Shown here piece by piece: positions 1 to 12,460 of a stretch of DNA of 64,000 nt (positions within the stretch are counted from its first letter, which is position 1; each line of letters begins with the position of its first letter). Source of the stretch: Montifringilla adamsi (taxonomy: Eukaryota; Chordata; Aves; Passeriformes; Passeridae); the NCBI GenBank assembly GCA_017590115.1, contig JAGGNK010006448.1:3883589-3947588 (forward strand), in the 5' to 3' direction. A program made the translations under genes and the position numbers. A model generated the notes under the pieces. The model worked only from the letters and a program-made list of their open reading frames with translations, had not been told where the DNA came from and searched no databases.

Positions 1-3000
1 ATCCTGTTAGGTGCTTAGAAAGAATGAACACATGATAGCTGGTGTTTTGATAGTTTGTGATTATAACAGTGATAAAAAAAGATCTGTGTGTTCTAAGGAC
101 AAAATTCAAAAGGAAAAATATGTAATGAAACTCACAGGACAGTATGAAACAGGCTATAAAAGAAGCATCAATATCATAGACTGCTGTCTTAAAGCATTCT
201 TTAACACATTTTCTATTTAAAAGAAGGTTCAAAGACTTTTTCTTTATAAATGGCATTTTCAAATTTCTTTCTAAATCATCTTGCTGCATTTTTTGGGTGT
301 TGTTCAGAGGTAGGAACAAGTAGAGCACACATCAGCTTTATCTTAATCCTTAACCTTACACATGACAGTGAAGTGCAAGACTCTCTGATGTTCTGCATCA
401 TATATTTAATTTCTAAGAACTTTAAATCTCCTGAAATGACAAAAGTAACAGACACATCTATAAAATAGGACATCAATCAGATTTCCCCTGCTTTTGAATC
501 ACAGTTATAAAGGGAATATTTTCAAATAGGGAACCGTCTCTTTTATTTATAGATATTCAGCTGGAAATAAGGGAACAGTAACATGTTTCCTCCATATCTT
601 TTTCACTGTATGAAAACAGGGTTACAGATCAATTGATTTACCATCACAATCGATTAGATGACTCTCTTGCTATCTCTATTGTGACAGTAGACAGGCACTC
701 ATATAGATCTTTCATTAGAGGAGTCACTGAAAATCAAAGGTTCATTGCATGCCTAAATGGCTTGTAGCTGACTCATTAGGCCATTAACTAACCATTAATA
801 TTGTTTAAACTCAAACCTTACAGACAAAATAAATTATAGTCATGTTATCCAAACAAAATAACCTTAACCTCCTTAACAAGTATGTAATTATGTGAATTTA
901 TTACCATCTGATCCCACGGAACTGAGGGGTTCATTTTCAGAGCTATGAAGGGGGAAGATGAGAATACATCACCTTCAAGAGAAGTGCTTCTGGGAGGCAG
1001 GTGCCTCAGCCACTGATATGCTCTGTAAGGCATAAGCCCACCAGGTCCTGACTTGCCTGGTTAATGCCCAAAAAAATTCTCTTACACACAAAATACTTCC
1101 CCCTTATGCAGTACCAAATCTCTTCTTATTTATTTGAAAATGTTTCTGCATTTCACAAACGTGTTGCATGTATAAAATGGCCTTCTCCGTCTCTCTATTG
1201 TACCAAGGCTTCACACAGACAAGCAGAACATAACAACAATTAGCAGTAATTGAATGAGAAGGCATTGGAAATTTTATCTTATCATCATCCTTTCAAACTT
1301 GCAAATTCTGTATGTGTGATACAATGATCTCCTGAAATTATATTGAAGAAAGAGGGTAAAAAACCCATAGCATATGTTCTGAGATATAAAATAAACTTAT
1401 GTCAGTGTGCTTCCCTTGGAAGGATGCCAGACAAATACTGCTTATTATCAATAATATAAACAAAATATGTTGCCAGCTATATACAGAGCTTAAAATAAGC
1501 AAAAAAACTGCACTACTACATTGCTGATATCCCAGCAGGTCAGCCGTAATGAATGCACCAGTTCTCACACATAATTTTTTATAAGATAACTTGCCTGAAA
1601 ATGAAGCAGTCAATAGACTCATTTGCAGGCACATTTCTCTCCAGGAAAAACAACCATAATACAATATCAATTGTTTCTTTTGGGTGTACAGAATATGTGG
1701 ATGCTGAGAGAGGAAAAAGACAACAATAGCACATAAATTCAATGACAGATGTGCAAGGAGCAATCAGAAGGAGAAGTGCTGGTAATTAGAGCTGAAAATA
1801 CAGTTTAATGATTTTACAGAAGAACAGTCAGAAAATTACGAATACCATAATAAGATAATTTAGTAAATGAAAATTATTGCTATTAATCAAATTGGGAAGG
1901 GGAAAAAACACCCTCTAAACTGTGCATATTTACTGTACCAAAATATTGCTATAGAATCTTCTCCCATTCACACCAAATATAAGAATAATTTATATTTTTA
2001 TATAAGTGAGGCTTTAACATTTCATGGGCTATATTAGTTCAGCTGAAGGGAAAAATACTTGTCTCAAGCAGAGCTTAAGTAATTATTATGATTGAATATT
2101 TATCATACAAGTAATTAAATTTGTAAAAAAATGTGATAGCTTTTTTAAAAAAAATAACCACTACTCAAAAATCCAGGTAAGGAAGAGTGTTGTTTGGTAG
2201 AGGTTGGTAACACTTGTGCTCTCTATCCTTCCAATAGGGTGGTCTGGAAACCAGAGATTTTGCATTTTGCAGCAAGATGCATGTTATAAAAAGGGAGCTA
2301 AAGCCCAGGGCCAGACCTTTCAAATGCATTTTAATTATTTTCAGTGCACTGTCAGAACTTTGATACACGCTTGTGGAATCATGCAAATACCTCTTTATAG
2401 AATATATGTCCTGTACCCTAAGGCACTGAGGGGATTGAAATACACTTTGGTGAAGTTAGGTGTTATAATAAAGTGAGGTAATAAGAGCAAGCCACCATAT
2501 TACACAATTAGAAACCTACTTCTAAATCTCCTGGTTAGCATGGCTATGTTTTATATTTATGAAGGAGAAAATGCCCTGATTTTTCACAAACTAGTATTTG
2601 CAGGACAATGAAAAATATGATGCACCTTAGAATTGCTGAATCAAATTAATTTGGTTTCATATTTACTCATTGACCTCAAGAGCATTTCCATTCAGTGTTA
2701 TAGGATGTCTGCAAAAGATTTATTCAATTCCATGTCCATATATTGAGGTGAGGACACATTAACCCAGTGAACTAGATATAGAAAAAGATATTAATTACTT
2801 GAACAGAATTTTGACTTCTGCTTCTAAACCCAGTATTTTCTTATCTATGGCACTCTGATAAACCACAGCACAAAAAAATATTTAAGCTTGTACATGAGTT
2901 TAATAAAAAGAGTAGGTCCAGTCAACTCAACAGAGGCAGATTTAGTTGTCTATCTACCATGCATAGGATCCAGTAATAAGAGATTACATGGAAGGTTTTC

Positions 3001-3780
3001 TGTGAAGTCTACCAGAATTTGTATAGTGAGGTAAAACATGTGGTATTAGATCTATATCAATTTTTAGGTGAGTTGAATTATGCATGTCAGGTGCTTGCTT
3101 TTCTGTACAGGCAGAGCAAGGACTCCGGTTACACAACATACACTGAACTCCAAGCTTTTAAATACCTGACATGAGGTCAAGTGAAGAAAGTTTGAAAAAA
3201 TTGCATTAAAAAAATACAGTTTAGAGTAATATATATTCTTATAATTGTGTTTAAGATTTAATTGAAATCAGCTATGTACAAAAAGATGGAATATGAACAA
3301 TGTGTATGTTATTTACCAACTGATCTCCCTTGGATTCTTTGCTCTCTTTGGAAAAAGTCAGTGATATGTTTGAGCAGCTTCTGGGACCTCCTGTTGTCTG
3401 CCACCTTACTGGACCAAGGCTGGAGTGGTTTCCTTCCTTTTAAAGGTGTAACTTGCACCTCTTTGGATGCTGCTAAGTCCTCCCAAATACAGATGGGGTT
3501 TATTCCTGGGATATTAAATTTTTTCTAAATAGACAATATTTCATTTTTGAATTTCACCATCATCCATTTCTTAAAGAATTTCTAGAGTCAGAATACATTC
3601 AAGGTTTTTCATCTCTCTCATTCATTTTCCAAAGTATGACCTATTAATTCAGTGCTGTGCCTCAAAGGATCTTGGTGCACACAGCATTGCTCAGGGAGAA
3701 ACCTGCCTTAGCACTATGTAGAACAGATCCAGCTTTTGCAAAATCTTTGTTTTCAGTGTATTTCTACCTGGTTATTTAAG
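1..3780. other. AT-rich noncoding stretch, no gene seen
   Basis: Unique-looking AT-rich DNA. I see no repeat family, no RNA gene and no open frame with a recognisable domain. The longest open frame, about 141 codons on the minus strand at 1338-1763, is rich in Leu, Ile, Phe and Ser as expected from random AT-rich sequence, and I recognise no domain in it. The stretch ends where a CR1 element begins with an abrupt rise in GC content. Confidence 0.7.
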
Positions 3781-3781
3781 A

Positions 3782-4548
3782 GGGCTGAGTGCAAGGTCCT
3801 GTACCTGGGTCAGGGCAATCCCTGGCATCAACACAGGCTGGGGATGAACAGATGGAGAGCAGCCCTGCTGAGAAGGGCTTGGGGGTGCTGGTGGCTGAGA
3901 GGCTGGACATGACCCAGCCATGGGCACTCACAGCCCAGAAAACCAAACATGTCCCGGGCTGCATCCAAAGCAGCGTGGGCAGCAGGGACAGGGAGGGGAT
4001 TCTGCTCCTCTGCTCTGCTGAGAGCCCACCTGCAGTGCTGCATCCAGCTCTGGGGTCCCAGCACAGGGAGGACACAAACCTGTTGGGAGTGAGTCCAGAG
4101 GAGGCCACCAAGATGATGAGAGGGATGGAGCACCTCTCCTATGAGGAAAGGATGAGAGGATTTGGATTGTTCACCCTGCAGAAGAGAAGGCTTCAGGGTG
4201 ACCTAATTGTGGCCTTCCAGTACCTGAAGGGAGCCTACATGAAAGATAGAGAGAAACTATTTACAAGGGCATGTAGTGATAGGGGGAATGGCTTCAAGCT
4301 GAAAGAGATCGTATTTAGATTAAATGTTTTGAGAAAATTCCTTGCTGTGATGGTGGAGGGGCAATGGCAAAGGTCGTTCAGAGATGTTGTGGATATCTCA
4401 TCCATGGGAGTGCTCAAGGCCAGGTTGGATGGGGCCCTGACCAATCTTGTCCAGTAAAATGTGGCCCTGCTCGTGGTGGTGGTGTTAGGTAGAACCAGAT
4501 GATCTTTAAGGCTCTTCCAATGCAAACTACTCATTGATTCTATGATAT
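3782..4548 (+). mobile_element. CR1 LINE, 5'-truncated copy, sense on +
   Basis: A CR1 non-LTR retrotransposon fragment covering the end of ORF2 and the 3' UTR. A GC-rich block starts abruptly in AT-rich DNA, encodes the CR1 ORF2 C-terminal signature (the residues EEATKMMRGMEHLSYEERM can be read near 4098-4154), and ends in the CR1 3' tail motif GATTCTATGATA near 4537-4548. An open frame of 222 codons runs 3789-4457, but its first half is out of the CR1 frame: the CR1-like reading near 3790 (KCKVLYLG) lies in a different frame, so the copy carries at least one frameshift. It lacks the endonuclease and most of the reverse transcriptase, as is usual for 5'-truncated CR1 copies. It is a dead copy with no expected function. 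Subfamily not determined. Confidence 0.95.
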
Positions 4549-6949
4549 AGTATAGGAGCAAGTTGGGAAAATATGACAACTGTTCAAAACTTTGAATACA
4601 TGTATGTCTCTTAGGAATTATAGAAATGCGTGTAGAAAAGTCTGTGTAACTACTCAGATTGCCTATAAGTAGAGATTTCCTATATAATTTCCCTGAAAAT
4701 GTGAAAATTTACTAGTTTGGGGTTTTTTTGAGAAACATGCTTCCATATTTTTCAACAGTCTACTTTTTGCATTATTATTATTTTCCTTTTCCAAACATCA
4801 ATGCCTTCAGGCATATTATCTTACACTTGGCTGTGCATTTAATATGCCAAATAAAGCAAGGATTAGTCCAGAGACTTTTAGTTAATGGATCTGCAAATCA
4901 AATATGTATGTCAAAAAGAGAATCCAAAGGAAACTAGAAATTAATATCCACTTCATCTGATCTCCCATGAAAGGTAATATGCTTGGAGAAATGATAATTA
5001 AATAAGACTCATCTAGACTCTGACACACAACTTTTTGAATTTTAAAATAAATCCTTGAAGTAAACTGATGATAGGTTTGCCCAACTGCTGATACTTTTCA
5101 AAGAAACTGTCACACAAGACTTCACTTTTATTTTTCATTATCAACTCCCTGTAATTTTGACTCAATGTTATTTAGACAATCATTTAAACATGGAATATCA
5201 AATACCATGAACACATATTCTACACTTCCATCTCTCATAATGTTCTTTGAAAAACTTCCTCTGACTTTTTTTTCCTGAGGGAAAAATGCAGTACTAATAT
5301 GTAGATGCCAGGTTTTGTACCTAGCTTCTTCCTTAAATAGCTTTGTGGAATTGAACTGGTCACTGAATATTTAATGGAATTTTGATACTTTGTTTTCCTG
5401 AGCAACGTGTAGCAATTGGGAGTTAGATAACTCGATTATGGTCTCCGGTCATACTTGTCAAACTTTGCTTTAGCTGAAAATAGCATAGGCAGAAGATCAA
5501 AATATAAAATAATCTGTGTACCCTTAATGACCAATGTTGACTACGGTATCTGTGAAGGATTAAGAAAATAATTCATATGTGTTTTAATGTTTCATATTTT
5601 GAAAATAAATATCCAAAACAGAAATGGGTGATCTGTCACAATCTCTCACTGAGGTATTTGTGTGTATTTACTTGCTCTATTTTGCTCTCAAGAAATGCTT
5701 CTGCAGGCTTACAAAATTTTTAACTGCTGTGGTTAGGAATCTGTACAGTATCCCTGCTGGTTTTCCACAGAGGTAAGAAGAGGATTGTAAATTTTAAAAA
5801 TGGAAAATGAAACAAGGAAAATACACGGGAATTTCTGTGATTGCTTTTTAATCTACTTTTAAAAACAATATTCAAAATATGATATTTCAACAAGAAATGG
5901 TGTAGTTAAAGTTGTATGCAAAATGCGGCCTACATTTACTTATTTTTTTCATACAATGTAAGAAAGCTGGATTTTTAAAAAATAATTTCTTCTTCAGAAC
6001 AAAAGAATATACTGTTTATTACATTGATTTCATTCTGTCTTTTATTGTGTTCAATATCTTGCAAAATGCACTCCTCTATTAGCTGCCTCATCATTTTATT
6101 GCATCCTGCTTGCTTAGCACTCCATAAACACTAATCTTAAGGTATAAAATAATTCACTTCATTTACTCTAGCATCCATCTTCCTGTGCACTGAAGTATAT
6201 ACACCAGCTCTTCACCAAGTGACTTCCTCAATATCCGGGTATTTTTTAATCTCAGGGCAATGGGTAACAAAATATGTATTGTGCATTATGGAGTGCAGGA
6301 ATTGCAGCAGAACACATGATATGAGCAGAATTTGCTGATGGAGCTCTTTCTACAAAAATGTCTATTATCTGTGAAAATTAAGGAATGCCCAGCCATGGTA
6401 TTTTACTCACCTATTCTGTTTTCAGTTGCATGTTGCCCTAAACTTACTCCACCTTTCACTGAATTGATTCTCTAAAGAGGTTCTGTTGTGGTACAAAATA
6501 TTTGTCATGTTGGCATATTTATACCTCCTTAAAACAAACTTTCAGTGTCTTTGTACTCATACTTTTTATATTGGCATTTAGACATTTCAAAAGTGACACT
6601 GAAAAATTCATTATTATAATTTTTTTTTTTATTATTAAAACTCTGGAATACAATACTGTGATTCAGAATGTAAGGGGTGTTTTGAAGTGTCCTAGACACT
6701 GGGGATTTTCTTCCACTTGCCGCAAGTAAATTTCTTCTTGGTGTAACATCTGAAAGCCAAAAGCCAATAAGAAATATCAGACACCTTTCCCAAAGGCCCA
6801 GGAATTTGGGACATTCATAAGAAAGTGCATTTAGACATGTACATATAAAAAATTGCTACACTAGGCATCTATGTCAGCAGTGTGTAGTGGGTGTTTCATA
6901 TACCAAGCAATATGTGGACCAGAAAAAGGGATTTCCTCATTTCTGTGTC
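4549..6949. other. AT-rich noncoding stretch between two CR1 copies
   Basis: Unique AT-rich DNA with short homopolymer runs, for example T-runs near 6621-6631. No open frame, RNA gene or dispersed repeat recognised. Confidence 0.65.
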
Positions 6950-7474
6950 AAGGGCAGTGGTCTCTGGGGCAAGGCAAAGGCAGTCCAGGACATAGATCTG
7001 CTGGAGCAAGTCCAGAGGAGGGCCACAAAGATGATCAGAGGGCTGGCACACCTCTTGTATAAGGATAGGCTGAGAGAGTTGGGGTTGTTCAGCATGGAAA
7101 AGAGAAGGCACTGAGGAGACCTTAGAGCAGCCATCCTATACATGAAGAGGGGTCTACAAGAAAGTTAAAGGAGGATTTTTAAGAATGGCATGTAGTGATA
7201 GGACAAGGGGCAATGTCTTTGAACTGAAAGATGGCAGGTTTACATTAGGTATAAGAAAGAAATTATTTTCTGCGAGGTTGGTGAGGCACTGGAACAGGTG
7301 GACCCAGGCAGGTGCCCCCTCCCTGAAGGTGTTCAAAGCCAGGCTGCATGGGTTTTGAGCAACCTGGCCTAGTGGAAGGTGTCCCTGCCCATGGTGGTGG
7401 TGGGGGCTGAACTAGATGATCTTTAAGGTACTTTCCAGCTCAAACCATTCTACAATTTGATGGTTCTATGATGT
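6950..7474 (+). mobile_element. CR1 LINE, 5'-truncated copy, sense on +
   Basis: A CR1 3' fragment. The reading at about 6999-7112 gives the ORF2 C-terminal signature (RRATKMIRGLAHLLYKDRL and then LGLFSMEKRRH) before a stop. This is followed by the CR1 block ending in GATGATCTTTAAGG near 7418 and by degenerate copies of the terminal octamer (CCATTCTAC, GGTTCTATGATG) near 7446-7474. The 5' boundary is approximate because the match fades between 6940 and 6985. It shares orientation and the aligned part with the copy about 3 kb upstream but differs at many positions, so this is an independent insertion and not a tandem duplication. Non-functional. Confidence 0.93.
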
Positions 7475-10400
7475 ATGTTGCTGTGCTAACTCCAGCAAGA
7501 GTTTGTTAGCAACAAACAGACTTTTCTGCATAGAATTAGCATCCTTTTAACTCACACCTTTAGTTCAGCCTGGATAGAAAGCCTGATAAAATCTATTAGG
7601 TACATTTGAAATGAATATGCAGTATAGGTTAAAAATAGTATTGGTGATGGGTACTGATCTCTTTCACAAATATTTATTTATTGGCAATGCATGACATTGT
7701 TCTCAAATGGGATGTTCCCACTCCCCACCCTCCCCCACACTCTTTTTAGTTATTAACTCCTGTTCTCTGGCAGTGACAGTGTTGGCCCTGTGCCGCTCAT
7801 CTCTCAGAGGGTGGCACCATGGCCCGCAGCAGGTGTGGGACTCTTGGATCTGTTCCCTCTGCTTTCATCTGTACTTTGTATGGGAACTTTCCTTCCAGAC
7901 ACACCGTTTCAATTACATGGGTGTGACATTGCCTTGTCAGAAACAAACAGTTTCAGTTTTTGAGCATCTTTTGGGTGGTCCTGCCTTTTACATTGCAATG
8001 ATGCAAAACACATAAAAGGTGCTGAACGTTTCATGTGTCTGTGTAGAAGGGTTTTGTAAATATACAGCTGATTTGTTTTTAAAAACCAAAGCAATGTATC
8101 CTCAAGACAAAACTCTCTGAAAATTATTCACCTACATTTGGGCATTTTGAAGGAAAATTTAAATGTTCTAGTTACTTTCCCATAAAAACAAATCACTGTA
8201 GCACCATATTTAGTCAATCAAAATTATGATCTTCTAACCAAAATGTTCCCAGCTTAGAGATACTGATTAATTGAACATGTTATCTTATTGGCTAATATTA
8301 CTTTGGGTTTAGAAACATAATCACTCATGTACATATACATGTATTTTCATTGATAGTTTTTCATTCTTGGTCATGACTAAGTATTTTTGCTCATAAGCTT
8401 CATAAATTTTTCTTCATATAGGAAATTTTTGACTTTTGGGCTTTTCAGCTCTATGTAATGGTTTATGAACTTAAATTTACCACCGTGTATTATTACCATG
8501 TATGATATAAGGTATCATTTTCCTGTATAATACCTTCTCCTTAATTCATTATGTATGGCCAAAACTTGCATAGGAGGTCACTATACTTGTAGGGAGACAG
8601 CTGGTAGGCCTACCTGTTTCTGGTTTCTGAGACCTGATACACAGATAAGAGGTGATGATTGTTGAATTAATTGAGTCCAATATCAATAGCAAGTAAAAAA
8701 AGGCATTTAAAGCTCCTTATGGTAAAAATTTGGGCCCCTTGGCCTTGGTTTGGTTGCCCATGGCACACAAATAGGTGCCTAATGCCATTCCATATACTGT
8801 AGGATACAACATCAGGTTAAAAGGTAAATTAATCAAGTAAAAAGACTAAAATCCCTAGAGTTCTATGGATTAATTTTACTTCAGAGGCCTGTGCCTTTAA
8901 GTCTCCAGTCCAATTAGCAAGCTGTCTTGCTTACTGATGATTAGGAAGAAGTTAGAAAGTACAAATATTATCAGATTTCTTAGTCACTGGATATGTGAGA
9001 AAAGTCTGTTAATATGAATCAAAATGTGAGGTTAAGTAGCACATTCACTTTGCAAAAATACAAATTTAGGAACTTGATTCAGTTGCCTAAATGTGCACAT
9101 GTAAAGGCATTTCCTTTCTTAGTTTTGCTCTCGCATTTTTGTTTAGGCTGTTAAGGAAAAAGAAGGTCCAGGGAATGGATCCTTCTCACTTTGCTCTAGG
9201 ATGATGTAACTCATGGTCCTTCTGAACCCTGCTTGGAAGCATGCAACAAATTTGTTGCTTCTGTTTCTGAGGAGAGTCTGTGTTCTAGTGATCCTTGTAA
9301 TTTTTTCCAGGCAAAACTGTTCTGCTTCATATGAACAATTCCGTATTAGTTGAATGCTTATTGCAGTTGAATTAGCTGAAATCAGCTGAAGTGTAAATTC
9401 TAGAGTGCTCACATTCCAGTACCAGAGAATGAGCTCAACCTCTGCTTTTAGAACATTTTTTATACATTCAGCTATATGCATCAGTGTAAATATATACTGA
9501 GAAAGCACAAGACAAAAGGGAGTCTCATGGTTTCAGTATTCACAGTGGATATGGGATTAAGACAGTAACTCTAAAGTCTCCTCAGTTGCACAAAGGACAA
9601 AAGTGATTTGAACCAAATTTCCCATGCAGTTTCTCTTTTTGCTGTTTGGAAGGCTCCCTTGATGGAAGTAGTGTCAAACCTGGCACACTGTGGTTTTAAC
9701 TTCAAATAACCCCAGCAAGATTTGACAGGAAAAAAAAAACTAGTTTAACAATGACCCATTGAAAGGTCTCATTATCTTTCCCATACAGTGCACATAGGAA
9801 TAAGCTGTTCACATTCCTTTTAACCTTGCTGGAAAAGATTCACTTCTAATCAGAAAGGCTACACATTCGTGAAGAGGAGAAAGATGTTCCATTAATATGC
9901 AGGAAGGATCCTTCCAGGTTAGTCCATATTTGGTTTGAATTAATTCCCTCTATATTAAATACAAAGCAAAATCCAAACCTTTTGAATTTAATTTAATGTG
10001 CTTACACACAGGAACTTTTTCATTCTTACTGAGCACTGCTTGGTGTCCTAACAATCATTACCATATATTGTCGTGATTCATCTTGTCAAAGATCCACTTA
10101 TGAACTCCATACTATGTGCTGACATTATACATTTGAATAACTGCAAAAGCAGGTTTGATAAGATGTAGCACTTCAAATGAAAGGCTCAATATTGTGCTTT
10201 GCCATAGTACACTGTAGCAGGTGTGGAGGAAAAGTCATTAAGATGGATCATGTCAATGCATAGTATGGAGCTGTTAACAATAAGATTTTTGACATGATTT
10301 ATCTTAATGGCTGGATACCTATACTGAAATACCACATTTTATTCTGTTAGAGATCCATATGTTAACAGCTCAAGGACAGTACTGAATTGCTCTGGGTATG

Positions 10401-10817
10401 TAAAGAGGAATGCACTGCACATGTGAACTTGGTTTGCTTTCCCTGGCCCATAAAGGAGGACAGAAGAATTGCACTTCTCCCTGCTGCATTTTCCTTCTTC
10501 ACAAAATCACGTACTCCTTCCTGAGGGAGGGTTCTGGGCAGAGCGCTCCACGAGTAATTCACTCTCCCAAGAAGAATTGTAATTAGAGCTCCCACAATAG
10601 TTAAGCAGCTGGTGTTCTCTGACTGCTGCTTCATCAACTGTTCGTAATTGCTTCATTGTTCCCTTGTGCTCCCTTCCAGCTGATGGCTTCTTCCACCTGT
10701 TGTCTCTCATTTTACACTTCAAATGTGAACTGTTTTGCACAAGTTGTATTTATACAAGACATTCTGTGATAGCTTACAGGCAGTCTCATAATACAAACCC
10801 CGATTATGAATTATGAC

Positions 10818-10825
<8 letters not shown>
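7475..10825. other. Noncoding stretch, no gene seen
   Basis: Mostly unique AT-rich DNA. About 7707-7880 is richer in C and G than its surroundings but matches no family I recognise. A minus-strand open frame of 121 codons (9143-9508) shows no domain, signal peptide or splice context. The part from about 10,480 to 10,740 has intermediate GC and several homeodomain-like TAATT and E-box CAGCTG words, which could fit a conserved noncoding element but proves nothing by itself. Confidence 0.6.

Positions 10826-10852
<27 letters not shown>
10826..10852. repeat. (TAA)9 microsatellite
   Basis: Nine uninterrupted TAA units followed by CAACAATC. A simple trinucleotide repeat, likely length-polymorphic. 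Confidence 0.95.
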
Positions 10853-10854
<2 letters not shown>

Positions 10855-10902
10855 ACAATCCAAAATGAAACTTGTTCAAATAAACGGCATTATTTCAAGT
10901 GG

Positions 10903-10990
10903 CTTGCTAAAAGAGGCAGCTGAGTTCATATTGAAGCCCAAAGGCAAATGTGAAGCTTGAAGAAAGTCTACTCTGCTCTTGGCTCTGAAT
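10903..10990 (+). repeat. 88-bp duplicated segment, copy A
   Basis: This segment starts CTTGCTAAAAGAGGCAGC and ends GGCTCTGAAT. It recurs in the same orientation at 12,334-12,421 with four substitutions in 88 positions (T/C near 10,931, G/A near 10,955, C/T near 10,968, G/T near 10,982). The flanks of the two copies do not match, so this is a discrete dispersed duplication. I do not recognise it as part of a known transposon. The about 95% identity implies a fairly recent copying event relative to the decayed CR1 copies around it. Confidence 0.92.
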
Positions 10991-12333
10991 CTGGGAGACA
11001 ATTGTGAAGTGGGAGGCTCTAAAGGTTTGGCTGAAAGAGAATTAGACTGGCAAGAAATGAACAGCCTCTGCTTGATTTCTTTTGTGTTCTGTGAAACAGG
11101 AGTTTTTGTGTGCTTAGAGAAATATGCTGACAAAAACTGATTCCCTCATCTGTTTATCCTACCTTCTGGTACAGGGACATCATACTTAATTTTGGTTGGT
11201 CAAAAGGGGAACTACACAAAAGATGCTTTTCCAAATAAAATGTGCAGATATTATGTCCATGGATCCACATGTGCTAGCTCTGTAACCAGCTGTTGTAAAT
11301 AGCTGAACTCTACGTGCCAGAACATGGGCTAAAATGGACATTTTTAAGATCAAGAGAAGTAATAAAAGTTTATCCTTTTCTGTGACAATAAAGAAAGAAT
11401 TGCTGCTTTGTCCATTATGAAGCAATGTTATAAAACTACAAAACACAAGCTTTTTGAAATGCTTTGTTTGTCTCTTTGTTCTGATGCTAGAGGTTTAGTA
11501 AATGTAGTTTAATAGGCCTGCTACGGAATTCAGCAGAATGCTATGGAAGAGATTATTGCAGATTTTTAAAGAATTTTTTAAAATCAGATTCTATTCAGTT
11601 TCTTCTAATCCATTGTAGTTGCTGTGGAGTCATTCTCTAAAAAGTGATGCTTAAAAATTGTTTTTTCTCATCAGTATCTAAAATTAACGTACTGCAAAAA
11701 ATGATTAGAAACAAAACATACAGTGGGATCCCACCTATACTTTTCCTAGAGATCACTTTAGCCTCCTTTTACTGCAGAGAACCATCAGTTCTAAGGAGAC
11801 ATATTTACTAGTAGCAGCTGTTACTAATTGTTAAAAGCCATGTTAAAAATATATTTTTAAAAAATAATATCAGATGCATCTTTTGTGGATGGCTGCAAAC
11901 AACAGAAACCTAAAATCAGACTAGTTGAGAGTTCAATACTTAAATGTTAAAGATTAATTCTAATTGTATTTCACCTGTAATGTTTTATTGGTTCAAAGGA
12001 CACTGAATGATGAAATAAACTGCTCATAGGGTTTTTCCAGTGGCATCATCAAATTGTAAAAAGCCAGCAGTGATCTGGGAGCTCAGGATAAATAAGCATT
12101 TTTAATGTTTTAAAACTGATTTTAATTTAATAGCAGAACCATTTTGTTTGAGTTACTTTCATAATATACTTTACCAACAGAGGAGATATCTCAAGCTTTA
12201 CTGTTGGTCTTACTCATCCTTCTCTATTAAGGAGCAAGGCAGTTTGCCAGTGGCCAAAAGATTTGCTTACAATTTGGAACGCTCTGCTCTAGAAAACATA
12301 AAATGAAGTTTTGAAGCTATTTCTCTCCCTTTT
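10991..12333. other. Unique sequence between the two duplicated segments
   Basis: AT-rich unique DNA of about 1.34 kb. No gene, RNA or repeat recognised. Were the two flanking direct copies to recombine, this is the interval that would be deleted. Confidence 0.65.
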
Positions 12334-12421
12334 CTTGCTAAAAGAGGCAGCTGAGTTCATACTGAAGCCCAAAGGCAAATGTGAAACTTGAAGAAAGTTT
12401 ACTCTGCTCTTGTCTCTGAAT
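12334..12421 (+). repeat. 88-bp duplicated segment, copy B
   Basis: Second copy of the segment at 10,903-10,990, same orientation, four mismatches. Its right end coincides with the start of a short hairpin (arms 12,415-12,425 and 12,431-12,441), so the duplication junction lies inside an inverted repeat. That is consistent with a replication template-switch origin. Confidence 0.92.
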
Positions 12422-12460
12422 GAGTTGCCTACTCATTCAGAGTTGTCTACTCTGTAGACA
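12415..12460. repeat. Two adjacent perfect hairpins
   Basis: Hairpin 1: arm TCTGAATGAGT, 5-nt loop TGCCT, perfect 11-nt complementary arm ending at 12,441. Hairpin 2: arm TGTCTAC (12,444-12,450), loop TCT, arm GTAGACA ending at 12,460. The stems are too short for a microRNA precursor, and no run of T follows directly that would suggest a terminator. Confidence 0.85.

Noticed and set aside
1338..1763. 141-codon open frame on -
   Set aside because: Composition is typical of AT-rich noncoding DNA. Hydrophobic stretches are irregular, and there is no motif or splice context.
3789..4457. 222-codon open frame on +, longest in the window
   Set aside because: It lies inside a CR1 LINE. The second half is decayed ORF2 sequence and the first half is in a different frame from CR1, so the start codon is fortuitous.
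9143..9508. 121-codon open frame on -
   Set aside because: No recognisable family, and no upstream promoter or splice acceptor that would support an exon.
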